Of a stretch of 64,000 nucleotides of DNA, positions 1 to 9,393 are shown in pieces (position 1 is the stretch's first letter; each line of letters starts with the position of its first letter). Source of the DNA: Pontiella sulfatireligans (GTDB taxonomy: Bacteria; Verrucomicrobiota; Kiritimatiellia; Kiritimatiellales; Pontiellaceae); the NCBI RefSeq assembly GCF_900890705.1, contig NZ_CAAHFH010000001.1:930001-994000 (forward strand), given 5' to 3'. The position numbers and the translations under genes are program-made. The notes below the pieces were generated by a model. The model had not been told where the DNA came from, ran no database searches, and worked only from the letters and a program-made list of their open reading frames with translations.

Positions 1-585
1 GTTCACACGCAGGAAGGTCAGCAGCATAACGTTGAAGAAGCGCCAGTTGTGCGAAAGGGTCTTGCTGTGGGCGTAGTCGCTGAGAAAGGCGGCAATCTGG
101 TCTTTCTGTTCCTGGGTGTAGTTGTCCCAGATGTGCTCTTTTGAATTCATCAGGCTGATGGCCAGCGCAGCACCTTCGCAGGTGTGCTGATACCAGCCGG
201 GACCGTATTCCTCAATCAGTTCACTGGTGGTGCCGAGATAGCGCTCGGAGGTTTTATCGGTTGCCAGGAGCAACTGGTGCGCGTAGTAATCGGCCACCTT
301 GAAATCGCCGCACTTCAGATCCGGCTTCGCGTTAATGAGCGGGGCGGCCAGCAGGAAGGTGCGGGACAGACCTTCATATTCCTCGGCCTTGAAGCGCCAG
401 GCCGGATCGTCGGCCTTCGGATAAATCACATCGCTCTGTTTCGGCAGTACGATCGGATCATCCATGGTTGGAATATGCTTGAAAATCCCTTCGAGCAGAT
501 GGGTGCCTGCATCGATCCAGTGCTGACGGGTCATGCCGGTTTCGGGGCTCAGAGTGTAATCGGGATTCTGAATTTGATAAGCCAT
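1..585 (-). CDS. DUF2264 family protein (C-terminal part cut by the window edge)
   Basis: The frame starts at the ATG at 585 (MAYQIQNPDY) and runs without a stop to base 1, giving 195 residues of a longer protein. The text resembles the N-terminal part of DUF2264 proteins, including a segment SRTFLLAAPLI and an alpha-helical style matching an (alpha/alpha) barrel. Some DUF2264 members have, from memory, been placed with beta-glucuronidase-type glycoside hydrolases, so a role in trimming uronate-containing oligosaccharides is plausible but not shown. There is no signal peptide, which suggests a cytoplasmic protein. It lies downstream of the GH2 and GH3 genes on the same strand, separated from them by a strong intrinsic terminator at 603-642, so expression may be attenuated or partly independent. 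Confidence 0.75.
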   Translation of the reverse strand, partial: MAYQIQNPDYTLSPETGMTRQHWIDAGTHLLEGIFKHIPTMDDPIVLPKQSDVIYPKADDPAWRFKAEEYEGLSRTFLLAAPLINAKPDLKCGDFKVADYYAHQLLLATDKTSERYLGTTSELIEEYGPGWYQHTCEGAALAISLMNSKEHIWDNYTQEQKDQIAAFLSDYAHSKTLSHNWRFFNVMLLTFLRVN

Positions 586-602
586 TGTTCACCATCCTTC
601 CT

Positions 603-642
603 AAAAAAAACACGCAAGGGAACCCGGAACGGATTCCCTTGC
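603..642 (-). terminator. Intrinsic terminator after the GH3 gene
   Basis: On the minus strand a perfect 9-bp stem (GCAAGGGAA pairing with TTCCCTTGC, arms at 634-642 and 614-622) with an 11-nt loop is followed by TGCG and a run of eight T (603-610). It sits 15 bases past the GH3 stop codon and 18 bases before the DUF2264 start. Confidence 0.85.
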
Positions 643-657
643 ATTGGCACTATTCTT

Positions 658-2457
658 TTATGCAGGAACCAGGTCCTCTGCTTCCCCGGTCTTACCTGCG
701 TAGGCCTGATAGTTGTTGACAGGCAAGGTGCCGGTGGCTTCCTTCTTGCCGTAGAGGGTTGCCGCGACTTCCTGCAGGGATTCACCCATCAGGCTCCAGC
801 AGTTGAGCACGGTGCCGGCGGTGGCCGGTGCGCCTTCGGCATACGGGTCGTTGGTCACGACCACCACCTTGTTGCCTTCGGCAATCAGGCGTTCCACCAG
901 CTCGGCATTGGCCTTGTTGCCGGCGTGGCGCCAGAAGAAGTTGGTGACGACCACCACGTCAGCTTCCTTCGCCACGTCGCAGAGGAAGTCGCATTCCTCG
1001 GCGGTCGGGATGAAGGTGCAGTCGGCATTGATGACATTGTCGGAGTGCTTCAGGATTTCCGCGTTGAAGCGCCAGTGCCCCTGGTAGATATCGTTCGGGG
1101 TGAACTCGGCCATCTTGAGCTGCTCGATGATCAGTACCTTCTTGTCCTGACTCAGCGGCAGCAGGTTGTCTTCATCGCGCATCAAGGTCAGCGACCGTTC
1201 GGCGGCCTGCTGGGCGACTCCGAGGATTTCGTCGTTGCGAACATACGCGCTTGCGGCGGCCGCATCGACCTGGGCGTTTTCGAAAAGTCCCTGGTCGTAC
1301 TTGGCTTCGAGCACCTTGCGGACGGAGCCTTCCAGCAGTTCCATGGTGACTTCATCGGAACGAACGGCATCGAGCATGCGGTAGTAAACCTGCTCGCGGG
1401 TTTCGTCGTCGGACTTGCAGAGCATCAGGTTGACGCCGGCCTTCAGCGCCATCACGCAGGCGTTCGGCAGGCCGTAGCGGTTGACGATGGCGCCCATGCC
1501 CATGGCATCGGAAGTGATGACCCCGTCAAAACCGAGTTCGTTCCGCAGGATATCGGTGACGAGCACCTTGGAAAGCGTAGCCGGCAGATCTTCGCCAACC
1601 ACGAGCGGATATGCGCTGTGGCAGGTCATGACGCCCTTCAGGCAGCCTTCTGCAATCATGCGCTTGTACGGGCGCAGCTCGACATCGTGCAGGCGTTCTT
1701 TATCCACATTGATCTGTTCGAGCTCGTAGTGAGCATCGGTGGAAGAGTCGCCGCGCCCCGGATAGTGCTTGGCCATCGGGATGATGCCGCCGGCGATCAG
1801 ACCTTTGGAAAATGCCGCAACGTAGTCGGCACACATTTCCGGATCGTCGGAGAAGCCGCGGAAGCGGATTTCCGGGTTGGCGGCGTTAACGTTGATGTCG
1901 CACACCGGGGAGTGCAGCATGGTGATGCCGACCGCGCGCAGCTGCTGACCGATGGCCTTGCCGACCTTTTCGGTCAATTCGAGGTCGCCGGTGGCGGCCA
2001 GCCCCATCAGAGCCGGATAGCCGGGCATGCCGCCGAACTGGTAGTCGTTGGTGCAGGCGCCTTCGTTGTCGGCGCAAATGTTAAGCGGAATGCCGGCCGG
2101 GCAGCTAGTCGCGATCCCCTGCAACCGGTTGATGCGCTCGGCATACTCGGACGGCATGATGTAGTTGCCGGGCGTCTTTGCCGTGAAGTAGGTCTTCGGC
2201 ATGTCGGTGTAGCCTTCCGGCTGTTCATAGTCGGTGTCCGCCAGGCTCTTGCCGTAGTAGGTGGAACGTGCGGATTCGGCCGTATAGGGCTCGATACGCA
2301 GACCGCCCACATGCAGCTTTTCAATCAGTGCCTTAACGGCCGGGGTAACAAGTGATCCGCGCCAAGAGAAGGTGAAGCACTGCCCCACTTTTTCCTCAAC
2401 GGTCATCCTGCCGATCAGATTATCAATAAATTCATTTCGTTTCTTCATGTCACTCAT
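658..2457 (-). CDS. Glycoside hydrolase family 3 (NagZ-like active site)
   Basis: A 599-residue enzyme without a signal peptide, probably cytoplasmic, that hydrolyses beta-linked sugar residues from non-reducing ends. The start is set at MSDMKKRNEF because an AAGGAGCC ribosome site (2461-2468) lies just upstream; an earlier in-frame ATG at 2475 would place that site inside the gene. The catalytic nucleophile is expected at Asp317 (ITSDAMGMG). The segment KHYPGRGD (230-237), with Asp241 and His243, matches the His-Asp dyad loop of the NagZ / beta-N-acetylhexosaminidase branch, so the substrate may be a hexosaminide, glucoside or xyloside; the family is clear, the specificity is not. It follows the GH2 beta-glucuronidase gene by 65 bases and very likely shares its transcript. 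Confidence 0.9.
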   Translation of the reverse strand: MSDMKKRNEFIDNLIGRMTVEEKVGQCFTFSWRGSLVTPAVKALIEKLHVGGLRIEPYTAESARSTYYGKSLADTDYEQPEGYTDMPKTYFTAKTPGNYIMPSEYAERINRLQGIATSCPAGIPLNICADNEGACTNDYQFGGMPGYPALMGLAATGDLELTEKVGKAIGQQLRAVGITMLHSPVCDINVNAANPEIRFRGFSDDPEMCADYVAAFSKGLIAGGIIPMAKHYPGRGDSSTDAHYELEQINVDKERLHDVELRPYKRMIAEGCLKGVMTCHSAYPLVVGEDLPATLSKVLVTDILRNELGFDGVITSDAMGMGAIVNRYGLPNACVMALKAGVNLMLCKSDDETREQVYYRMLDAVRSDEVTMELLEGSVRKVLEAKYDQGLFENAQVDAAAASAYVRNDEILGVAQQAAERSLTLMRDEDNLLPLSQDKKVLIIEQLKMAEFTPNDIYQGHWRFNAEILKHSDNVINADCTFIPTAEECDFLCDVAKEADVVVVTNFFWRHAGNKANAELVERLIAEGNKVVVVTNDPYAEGAPATAGTVLNCWSLMGESLQEVAATLYGKKEATGTLPVNNYQAYAGKTGEAEDLVPA

Positions 2458-2522
2458 GGTGGCTCCTTCGTGCAATTACACTTCGTTTATTCGTTGTTTC
2501 AATTAAAGGTGAATTTATCCCG

Positions 2523-4316
2523 CTACTCCCATTCAGCGTAGAAATCCCGCAGGATCTTGAACGCCAGTTTCTTCTGTGTCTTATCCGGATTAAGCAGTCC
2601 CTTGCGGTTATAAAATGATTGCTGGTAGCGGTTGGTGCGGCGCGGGCAGCGGAAATCGTAGAGGATCCATGGGCTGAAACCGGCCATATAGTCGATCTTA
2701 CGCATGGTTTCCACCTGCTGGATATAGACGTTTTCCTGATACTCCTCCGTCCACATCTGGTCCTTGGTTCCATGTTCGCCAAAGGGTGCATCGGCACCGC
2801 ACTCGGTAATGACAATGGGCTTGCCGGATCTTGAGTTTTCAAACAGCGTCACCAGATCGTCGAAGTGCGGATTGTACCAGCCGAAATATTCGTTGATGCC
2901 CATAACATCGAGGCTGTCGGCAAGGCGGTCCTCGATTCTCAACTCGTCCTTGTTCCAAAGGCAGGCGGCGGAAACCAGGCGGCTCGGATCCATTTCCTTG
3001 GCCTTTTCGGCCAGCTTGCGCATGAATACCAGACGCTCATCGGTATCCGCGTTTTCGTTGCCTACCGACCACATGATGACGGAGGCGCGGTTCTTGTCGC
3101 GCTTGATCATTTCGCACAACTGGTTTTCTGCATCGGCATAGGTGTCGGGATTGGTGAAGGCAATCGACCAGTAGACCGGGATTTCCTCCCATAGGAGCAG
3201 GCCAACTTCGTCGGCAATGCGCGCGGCCTTTTCAGTATGCGGATAGTGCGCCAGCCGCATGTAGTTGGCATTCATCTCTTTCACCAACGCAAAGTTTTCC
3301 CGGATTTCGGCTTCGGTCATGGTCTTTCCGCCAACCACGCTTTCCTCGTGGCTGGAAATGCCCTTCAGCTTGATCGACTTGCCGTTCAGCAAAATCTCGG
3401 TGCCGCTGGTGGCGATTTCGCGGAAGCCGATCTTTTCGTTCAGAGTATCGGTGGCATAGGAAATCATTACGTCGTAGAGCTTCGGATTATCCGTGTCCCA
3501 CAACTCAGGTTCTGCAACGATTTCGAGGGTCCCCTTGCCGTCCCTGACTTCCAATGTCTGGACAATTCCAAGCTCTGGAATTTCGACGGCAGCTGTACCG
3601 CTCTGTTCCGGGCCATCCACGGTGACACTCACATCGATTTTCTTAAATCCGGAACCTTTTTGCAGGCCGACAGAGGAGTCGGCAATAAAGGTTTTCGGCA
3701 GGCGTATCAAACCAATATCGCGGTAGAGGCCGCCATAATTAAACCAATCGGTGTTGTGCATCGGCACCTGGGTCGGCTTGCGGTCGTTGTTGGTTACGAT
3801 CAGGATGCGATTCGTTTCGTTACCGTGTTCCTTGTTCAGATAATCGGTCACGTCCACAAACATCGGGGTCGATCCACCGAGATGCCGGCCGACAAACCGA
3901 CGGTTGATAAAGATGAGGGCTTCATAGTTCACTGCACCCACCTTGAGATAGACGCGCTCCCGGCCGACTTCTTCATAATAGTGGAATTCCCGCGTATAGA
4001 CCGCCGGCCCTTCGTACCAGAAATATTCTGGCTTCTGCAGGTTGATGCAGGATGGAACCGACGTCAGCTCCCAGTCATCGAAGTTATAATCGACCGGAAC
4101 AAAGGCTCCGCGGCTGTCACGATCTTCCTCCTGCCACCATTTGCCGCGCAGACAGGTGTCATAGGGATCAATCGTAAAGCTCCACATCCCATTCAACAGC
4201 TCGATCCTGCGACCGTAGTCATTAATCAACGACTCATTGGTAATGAGACCCTTCCGGAAAGGTTCCAGATAGGCCTCGTTGTGAATCATATCTACAAAAT
4301 TCTTGGGTTTATCCAT
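2523..4316 (-). CDS. Glycoside hydrolase family 2 beta-glucuronidase
   Basis: A 597-residue GH2 enzyme with the usual jelly-roll (about 40-210), immunoglobulin-like (210-310) and TIM-barrel (310-597) domains. The acid/base is Glu421 in SVGNEN and the nucleophile Glu505 in ITECGAD. Asn570 and Lys572 in YNRKGLL correspond to the NxK motif that contacts the uronate carboxylate in beta-glucuronidases (N566/K568 in the E. coli enzyme), which argues for glucuronidase rather than galactosidase activity. There is no signal peptide, so it should act on imported oligosaccharides in the cytoplasm. It is the first gene of a GH2-GH3 transcript diverging from GH43. A palindrome (4347-4364) lies 31 bases upstream of the start. 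Confidence 0.92.
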   Translation of the reverse strand: MDKPKNFVDMIHNEAYLEPFRKGLITNESLINDYGRRIELLNGMWSFTIDPYDTCLRGKWWQEEDRDSRGAFVPVDYNFDDWELTSVPSCINLQKPEYFWYEGPAVYTREFHYYEEVGRERVYLKVGAVNYEALIFINRRFVGRHLGGSTPMFVDVTDYLNKEHGNETNRILIVTNNDRKPTQVPMHNTDWFNYGGLYRDIGLIRLPKTFIADSSVGLQKGSGFKKIDVSVTVDGPEQSGTAAVEIPELGIVQTLEVRDGKGTLEIVAEPELWDTDNPKLYDVMISYATDTLNEKIGFREIATSGTEILLNGKSIKLKGISSHEESVVGGKTMTEAEIRENFALVKEMNANYMRLAHYPHTEKAARIADEVGLLLWEEIPVYWSIAFTNPDTYADAENQLCEMIKRDKNRASVIMWSVGNENADTDERLVFMRKLAEKAKEMDPSRLVSAACLWNKDELRIEDRLADSLDVMGINEYFGWYNPHFDDLVTLFENSRSGKPIVITECGADAPFGEHGTKDQMWTEEYQENVYIQQVETMRKIDYMAGFSPWILYDFRCPRRTNRYQQSFYNRKGLLNPDKTQKKLAFKILRDFYAEWE

Positions 4317-4699
4317 GCTGCAATCCCTTATCTATTCAAAACGCTCCACATGCCTTCTCATGTGAATAAATTGATTTATCACGTTTATAGGGAACATATA
4401 CCTATCAAGCAAGTCCTGAGTTACTATATTATTAATTCGTTTTATCTCCCTTTAAATTCCCTATCTGCCGAATAAATATCGTATGAAGCAGGCTTTCATA
4501 TCTATGTTCACCTTTCGCACTTTTTAGATTGATCCTTCGTCATAGACTTGTAATATACCGTTTTATCTCACAAACCAACAATCCGGTTCTGGTTACATAT
4601 CTGCGGCTTCAAGCTCGATGAAAAGAATGTGCCCTGTTGAATTCAAGGAGATCAAACCGGAAAAATCGAATTCAACTGAATAACATGAAGGAATTAATC
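4317..4699. promoter_or_regulatory. Divergent promoter region between GH2 and GH43
   Basis: An AT-rich stretch without a gene. It holds a perfect inverted repeat CACATG-N6-CATGTG at 4347-4364 close to the GH2 start. A weak, imperfect relative of the AraC-type motif found elsewhere in the window (TTATCTCACAAACC) lies around 4562-4576 on the GH43 side. Exact promoter boxes cannot be assigned with confidence. Confidence 0.5.
4347..4364. repeat. 18-bp palindrome CACATG-N6-CATGTG upstream of GH2
   Basis: Two perfect 6-base arms separated by CCTTCT. The symmetry suits a dimeric repressor site or a short hairpin in the GH2 leader. No second copy was noticed in the window, so its role is unproven. 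Confidence 0.5.
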
Positions 4700-5755
4700 A
4701 TGGCTGAAGAAAATCTGAATACCGAAGGTCTGAGCGATGCAGAAATTGTTACCGCGCGCGACATGAAGCGAGCCGCGTCCATGCAACCGAAAAACTCCCC
4801 GCTCGTAACCCACATGTACACTGCCGATCCCTCGGCCCATGTGTTCAACGACATAATCTATATCTACCCGTCGCACGATATTGAAACCGACATGCCGATG
4901 AATGATGACGGCGATCATTTTGCCATGCGCGACTACCATGTCTTTTCTCTGGATCGTCCGTTCGGCAAAGTGAACGATCATGGCTGTGCGCTGGACATCG
5001 ATGGTGTCGAGTGGGCCGTCAAACAGATGTGGGCACCGGATGCCGCAGAGAAAGACGGGAAATACTACCTCTACTTCCCGGCCCGCAAGCCCAACGGCAT
5101 TTTCGCGATCGGTGCGGCGGTCGGCGACAGCCCGGAAGGCCCGTTTGTTGCAGAGAAAACCGAAATCAAAGGTTCCTACAGCATTGACCCGGCCGTCCTG
5201 CAGGACGACGACGGCGAATACTACATCTACTTCGGCGGCCTCTGGGGCGGCCAACTGCAGCAGTGGAACAGCTGCAACGAACATACCGGCGACATCTACC
5301 CTGCCGATGACGAGCCGGCCATCCCGCCGCGCGTCGCCAGGCTGAAAGACAACATGGTCGAGCTGGCTGAAGAGGTCCGCGAAATCGTGATTCTGGATGA
5401 AAACGGTGAACCGATTAAAACCGGAGATCTGGAACGCCGCTACTTCGAAGGTCCATGGATGCACAGGTATGACGGGAAATATTATTTTTCCTACTCTACC
5501 GGCGAAACCCATAACATTTGTTACGCCGTTGGTGACTCACCCTACGGCCCGTTCACCTATCAGGGTAAAATCCTGACGCCGGTACTGGGCTGGACCTCCC
5601 ACCACTCTATCGTCGAGTATCAAGGGAAGTGGTACCTATTTTATCATGACTGCCAACTATCCGGTGGTCAGACTCACCTGCGCAATATCAAAATGGCGGA
5701 ACTGAAATACAACGAAGATGGAACCATCCAGACGATAGACCCCTACTATAACTGA
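4700..5755 (+). CDS. Glycoside hydrolase family 43 (xylosidase/arabinofuranosidase type)
   Basis: A 351-residue five-bladed propeller glycosidase without a signal peptide. The start chosen is ATG 4700, preceded by AAGGA at a good distance; the frame is open back to a TTG at 4637 but without support. The three catalytic carboxylates are visible: Asp43 in TADPSAHVF (base), Asp163 in SIDPAVLQDD (pKa modulator) and Glu250 in YFEGPWMH (acid). The late histidine of TSHHSIVEY fits the family's calcium/metal-site histidine. It probably removes xylose or arabinose from oligosaccharides in the cytoplasm. It stands alone on the plus strand, diverging from the GH2-GH3 transcript, which suggests shared control. 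Confidence 0.9.
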   Translation: MAEENLNTEGLSDAEIVTARDMKRAASMQPKNSPLVTHMYTADPSAHVFNDIIYIYPSHDIETDMPMNDDGDHFAMRDYHVFSLDRPFGKVNDHGCALDIDGVEWAVKQMWAPDAAEKDGKYYLYFPARKPNGIFAIGAAVGDSPEGPFVAEKTEIKGSYSIDPAVLQDDDGEYYIYFGGLWGGQLQQWNSCNEHTGDIYPADDEPAIPPRVARLKDNMVELAEEVREIVILDENGEPIKTGDLERRYFEGPWMHRYDGKYYFSYSTGETHNICYAVGDSPYGPFTYQGKILTPVLGWTSHHSIVEYQGKWYLFYHDCQLSGGQTHLRNIKMAELKYNEDGTIQTIDPYYN

Positions 5756-5867
5756 TAAGACTGCTCTGCTGAGCATTCTTCACGACGCAATACCATCGAA
5801 GGGCTTATTCCTGTTCCACTGACAGCTGGCACCGGCATCAGTTTATATCCCTTCAATAAATATTGGT

Positions 5868-8800
5868 TTATTGGATTTGAGCTTCGACCTTGAAGAAGCC
5901 GTTGGATGGCGCGAGATCGGCTTCGAAAACATCCTCCGGCGGAGTCTGGGCGACGGCCCAGCCGCGTACGACGTTCCATTCGGCCAGGTCGGGGCTTGCA
6001 CTCACGCGGTATTGTATGTCGGCTTGGCTTGGCCACGAGATACGGATTTTTCCAAGGTCTGGGAGAACGGTTCCGCCGTTGATGCCGAACATAGACGCGG
6101 CATCAGCGGGGTCGGTGCCGAGGCGGATTTCGGCAAGATTGCTCTGTCCATCGCCATCGGCATCGCCTGCGGGTTCGTAGATGATCACGTTGGCGAAGGT
6201 GCTTTGTGCATCGGGGGTGATTTCTCCCGAGTTGTCGGCGTTGACAAAATCCAGATAGTTTTTCTGCTCGGTATTGAGCGTGAGCAGCTGGCCGATCGCA
6301 ATCGAATACCGGTTGGTGCCTCCCGTGTATCCCCCGTCGCGGTCCATGATGTAGAGGCCGCTATCGGTGCCGTGCAGCTTGATCAGGTCATAGCGGCTTC
6401 CGGTAAAGTCCCAACTAGGGGTGTCGGTCATGGCAATCGCGTGAAGTTCTCCTTCATTGAGGCAGCTGAAGTCGAATTCGAGCACGGTATCGGCGGTCAT
6501 CTGATAATCGATCGGGAACGCTTTCCACAGATCGCCGATGAAGCGAACCCCTGCCCCACTCTCGACCACCTCGACGGTTCCGGTCCGGTCGAAAAATTCA
6601 TTGTCGTTCACGAAGCTTTCGAAGGCCTGCGAGGAGAAGTCAATCGCAAGGTATCCATTGGCCGGAACGGGAGGAAGGCCATTCACATCAACGGTGCAGC
6701 TGGAGCTCGCGGTTCCCGCGCTGTTCGAGATAGTGACCTGCAGTTCATAGGTACCGGTTGCGTCGAAGGATGCCTCGGTGGTTGAACTGGAAGTCGTGCC
6801 ATTGACGCTGAAGGAGACACTTCCCGGCCCGCTCGACTTAAGCCAGGTGTAGATTGCGTTTCCGCCTGCTGCGGCGTTGGTGGCTCCGACGGAAAGGGCT
6901 GCGGTTTCCCCCAGTATGAGAGCGGCGGGGGATGCATTGGCCTCGGTTGTGATGCGCGGTGCGTTTGGATCGCCTGCCACATGAATAAATGAGCAGGTGG
7001 AAATGCGGGTTTCGATGCCGTCGGAAACGGCCACTTTCAACTCGTAGCTTCCGGACTGCGTAAACGTGGCTACCGTGTTGGAGCTGGCCTCGGTTCCGTT
7101 CAGGGAAAACGAAACGTCGGCGGGGCCGTAGGCCATGGACCAGGTGTAGGTGAGCGGGTCGCCATCGGCATCGGTTGCAGCCACCGAAAGGGCCGTTCCG
7201 TTGATGGTTGCCGCGCCCGTGATTTCCGGCGGGTGGTTGGTAACAGGATCTGTCGGAGGAGTGATCAGGCCGAGTCCCGGTCGCGTGATCTCCATGCGTT
7301 TTACAACCAGCTCGCCGGTCGCGGTGTCCTCGCATAGCACCTGAAGATTGCCGGTCATTTTCACATACTCGCGATCGTACGCTTTCACACGATCCCAGTC
7401 GGCCGTGACAACCGAGTTGGAAGCGGCATCCCAGAAACGAGTCACCTTGCTTTCATTAATGACCGTCATGACTCCAGCCGGGTCCGTGAAAAAATATTGA
7501 TAGTCGGAGACCACGTCTTCGTAACCGGTCCACCCATGGGCCGCGCTCCAGCCGAAAAGCTTCGTCGGGCCTTGCGAGAGTATGGTCAGCCCATCCGTAT
7601 GCTTGGGCTTGCAAAGCACATACGGGTTGTTGGAGATGTCGTGGGCGATCTGCACGGGGGCGTTGAGGTATTCCTGATTATCCGGATCGGACAAATAATC
7701 GGTTGTATAGATGATTTCCGCCTGATTGGCGCCGGCTTCCGCGCGGGCGGGAATGCTGACTACGGAACCATCCGTTTTTTTCATGGTAAGGCCGCCGTCG
7801 GTGGATTGAAGATACAGCAGATCGGTCAAGACGGCCCAAACCGTCTGCACAACATCGGCATCATAATTCAGAATTCCCGTTGCCATATGCATTTTGTTTT
7901 CGCGGTCGAAACTGAGATCGCCGTACATCTTTACGTAGGAGCCGCCGCCTTCGGCATTGTCTTCCCAGAAGGTGACATCGTAGCCGTCGGGTTCGAAGGC
8001 TTTTCCGCCGACGATGCTCCACGTACCGTTTTCGGCATCATAGCGACTGGTGGCCTGTGCACGCCGCGCCCTTTTGGCCGGGTCGCCTTGAAAGGCGCGC
8101 GAGCTGAAAAAGAGTTCGCCCTCAAGATCCTTATGAAACTGTAGATAGGTGAACCCATATCCCTGCGGGCACGTGGTCGGGTCGTCGCCTTTAAAGCTGA
8201 AGCTGGAGATATCGCCTGGGTTGTCGGAACGCCAGTAGAGGCAGTGCGAATTGAAATAACGCATGGGCAAATGATCCATATTACCCGCAACATCAGGAAA
8301 GTTATGCATATCGCCGACAATATGAATGTAGCCGTCTTTATCAATGCTCATGCATAAATCGTGATGACCGTCGGCTTCGATCATGCGGTAAAAGTCGGGG
8401 CCAACGATATCGTTGTCCGGATCACCATCTGAATTGGCATAAAAATCCTCGGTCTGATACTCCACATTATCGAGATAGGCTTCTTCAACGGTATCGCCCG
8501 TAATTTTTGCGATTTTAACCCGGCGCCCGGCGTCTGCAAATACCACAAACGTGCTGTCGTTCCAGGAAACAAGCGGGGTGCCATGGCTATCGTTAAAGAC
8601 GGGGTATGGGTAGGTCTCGGTACGGAAGATTTCGGAATAGGAATAACTTTCACTAGTCAGGTCATAAGCCACATTATTACTGTAGAGCTGGTCGGCCTCG
8701 GCGTAAAGGGGATATTGAACCGGCGGGTTGGTTTCCGTTGCAACGGTATAGTTTAGGAGTAGTGCATTCAGGATTCCTTTTGTGTCTGGATATCCCGCGT

Positions 8801-9344
8801 TCACGCTGAAGTTGATCGACCAGGTTGACACATTGCTTTCGGTGAGGGGCACCAAGCCATCCAGCTCCTTGCCGGTACCATACTCCACCAGCGAATCGGC
8901 AAGCTCCGCGATCACCACAGTGCTGGTTCCGTCCGTGACATCGAAACCCTCATCCGTACCCAGGCTTCCTACCAAGAAGGAGGCCGACAAACTTGCGAGA
9001 TTTCCTCCGGAAACCGACAATGCCAACTCAAGCGACTCCGAACCATCGATCCGCGTCTCGCTTGACCCTCCCGTGACGGCAAGGCCAACATTCTGCACAT
9101 TAACCGTCTGGCCGGCGTTTGCTTTGGCCGTGACGGTGAAGGTAATTCCGTTCGTATCGGTGTATGACATGGGTTGGGCACCGCTTTCCCCGGCCATTTC
9201 AAGCCAACCTGCTGTTCGGACTGCAAGATCACCGCCCAACTGGATGGTTTCGCCGGCAACGGAAGTTGCGCCACAAACCGCGATTGCTGCAATAATAGAT
9301 TTTATACTTTTAATTGGTTTTTCCTTAATTGATAAAGCGTCCAA
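5868..9344 (-). CDS. Giant secreted BNR_4 beta-propeller protein A (candidate polysaccharide lyase)
   Basis: 1158 residues. After a signal peptide (about 1-31) come a beta-sandwich-like module X (about 33-203), a BNR_4-type propeller (about 210-700), two PKD/Ig-like repeats (about 705-885), a module beginning GYLAIDFSSQAFE (about 890-1050) and a C-terminal part opening with the calcium-binding pattern DADGDGQSNLAEIRLGTDP. Propeller residues His327/His328 and His347 (GHHD ... GDMHN) are 20 apart, which recalls the paired histidines of PL24/PL25 ulvan lyases; lyase activity is an inference. The frame opens at TTG 9344 without a ribosome site. An AAGGA lies 7-8 bases before an in-frame ATT (about 9315), so the true start may be that rare codon. 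Its 3' third is nearly identical to protein C. Confidence 0.75.
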   Translation of the reverse strand: MDALSIKEKPIKSIKSIIAAIAVCGATSVAGETIQLGGDLAVRTAGWLEMAGESGAQPMSYTDTNGITFTVTAKANAGQTVNVQNVGLAVTGGSSETRIDGSESLELALSVSGGNLASLSASFLVGSLGTDEGFDVTDGTSTVVIAELADSLVEYGTGKELDGLVPLTESNVSTWSINFSVNAGYPDTKGILNALLLNYTVATETNPPVQYPLYAEADQLYSNNVAYDLTSESYSYSEIFRTETYPYPVFNDSHGTPLVSWNDSTFVVFADAGRRVKIAKITGDTVEEAYLDNVEYQTEDFYANSDGDPDNDIVGPDFYRMIEADGHHDLCMSIDKDGYIHIVGDMHNFPDVAGNMDHLPMRYFNSHCLYWRSDNPGDISSFSFKGDDPTTCPQGYGFTYLQFHKDLEGELFFSSRAFQGDPAKRARRAQATSRYDAENGTWSIVGGKAFEPDGYDVTFWEDNAEGGGSYVKMYGDLSFDRENKMHMATGILNYDADVVQTVWAVLTDLLYLQSTDGGLTMKKTDGSVVSIPARAEAGANQAEIIYTTDYLSDPDNQEYLNAPVQIAHDISNNPYVLCKPKHTDGLTILSQGPTKLFGWSAAHGWTGYEDVVSDYQYFFTDPAGVMTVINESKVTRFWDAASNSVVTADWDRVKAYDREYVKMTGNLQVLCEDTATGELVVKRMEITRPGLGLITPPTDPVTNHPPEITGAATINGTALSVAATDADGDPLTYTWSMAYGPADVSFSLNGTEASSNTVATFTQSGSYELKVAVSDGIETRISTCSFIHVAGDPNAPRITTEANASPAALILGETAALSVGATNAAAGGNAIYTWLKSSGPGSVSFSVNGTTSSSTTEASFDATGTYELQVTISNSAGTASSSCTVDVNGLPPVPANGYLAIDFSSQAFESFVNDNEFFDRTGTVEVVESGAGVRFIGDLWKAFPIDYQMTADTVLEFDFSCLNEGELHAIAMTDTPSWDFTGSRYDLIKLHGTDSGLYIMDRDGGYTGGTNRYSIAIGQLLTLNTEQKNYLDFVNADNSGEITPDAQSTFANVIIYEPAGDADGDGQSNLAEIRLGTDPADAASMFGINGGTVLPDLGKIRISWPSQADIQYRVSASPDLAEWNVVRGWAVAQTPPEDVFEADLAPSNGFFKVEAQIQ
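5871..6884 (-). repeat. 1-kb near-identical repeat, copy 1 (3' end of protein A gene)
   Basis: This stretch and 12213-13226 align over their whole length without visible gaps. Differences are scattered single bases, fewest between about 6180 and 6670. Similarity drops sharply after GCGGCGTTGGTGGC on both copies. It encodes the second Ig-like repeat, the GYLAIDFSS module and the C-terminal tail of both proteins. Confidence 0.85.
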
Positions 9345-9393
9345 CTGGATACAGCAAGGCCGGCTAATCTGCCATAATAGTTTCGTATGCCGA

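Noticed and set aside
184..2355. A 723-codon open frame on the plus strand
   Set aside because: It is antisense to the GH3 and DUF2264 genes, shows no family resemblance and has no ribosome site. High GC at third positions of the real genes keeps the opposite frame open.
3237..4475. A 412-codon plus-strand frame over the GH2 gene
   Set aside because: Antisense to a clear GH2 enzyme with all catalytic residues; no recognisable domain.
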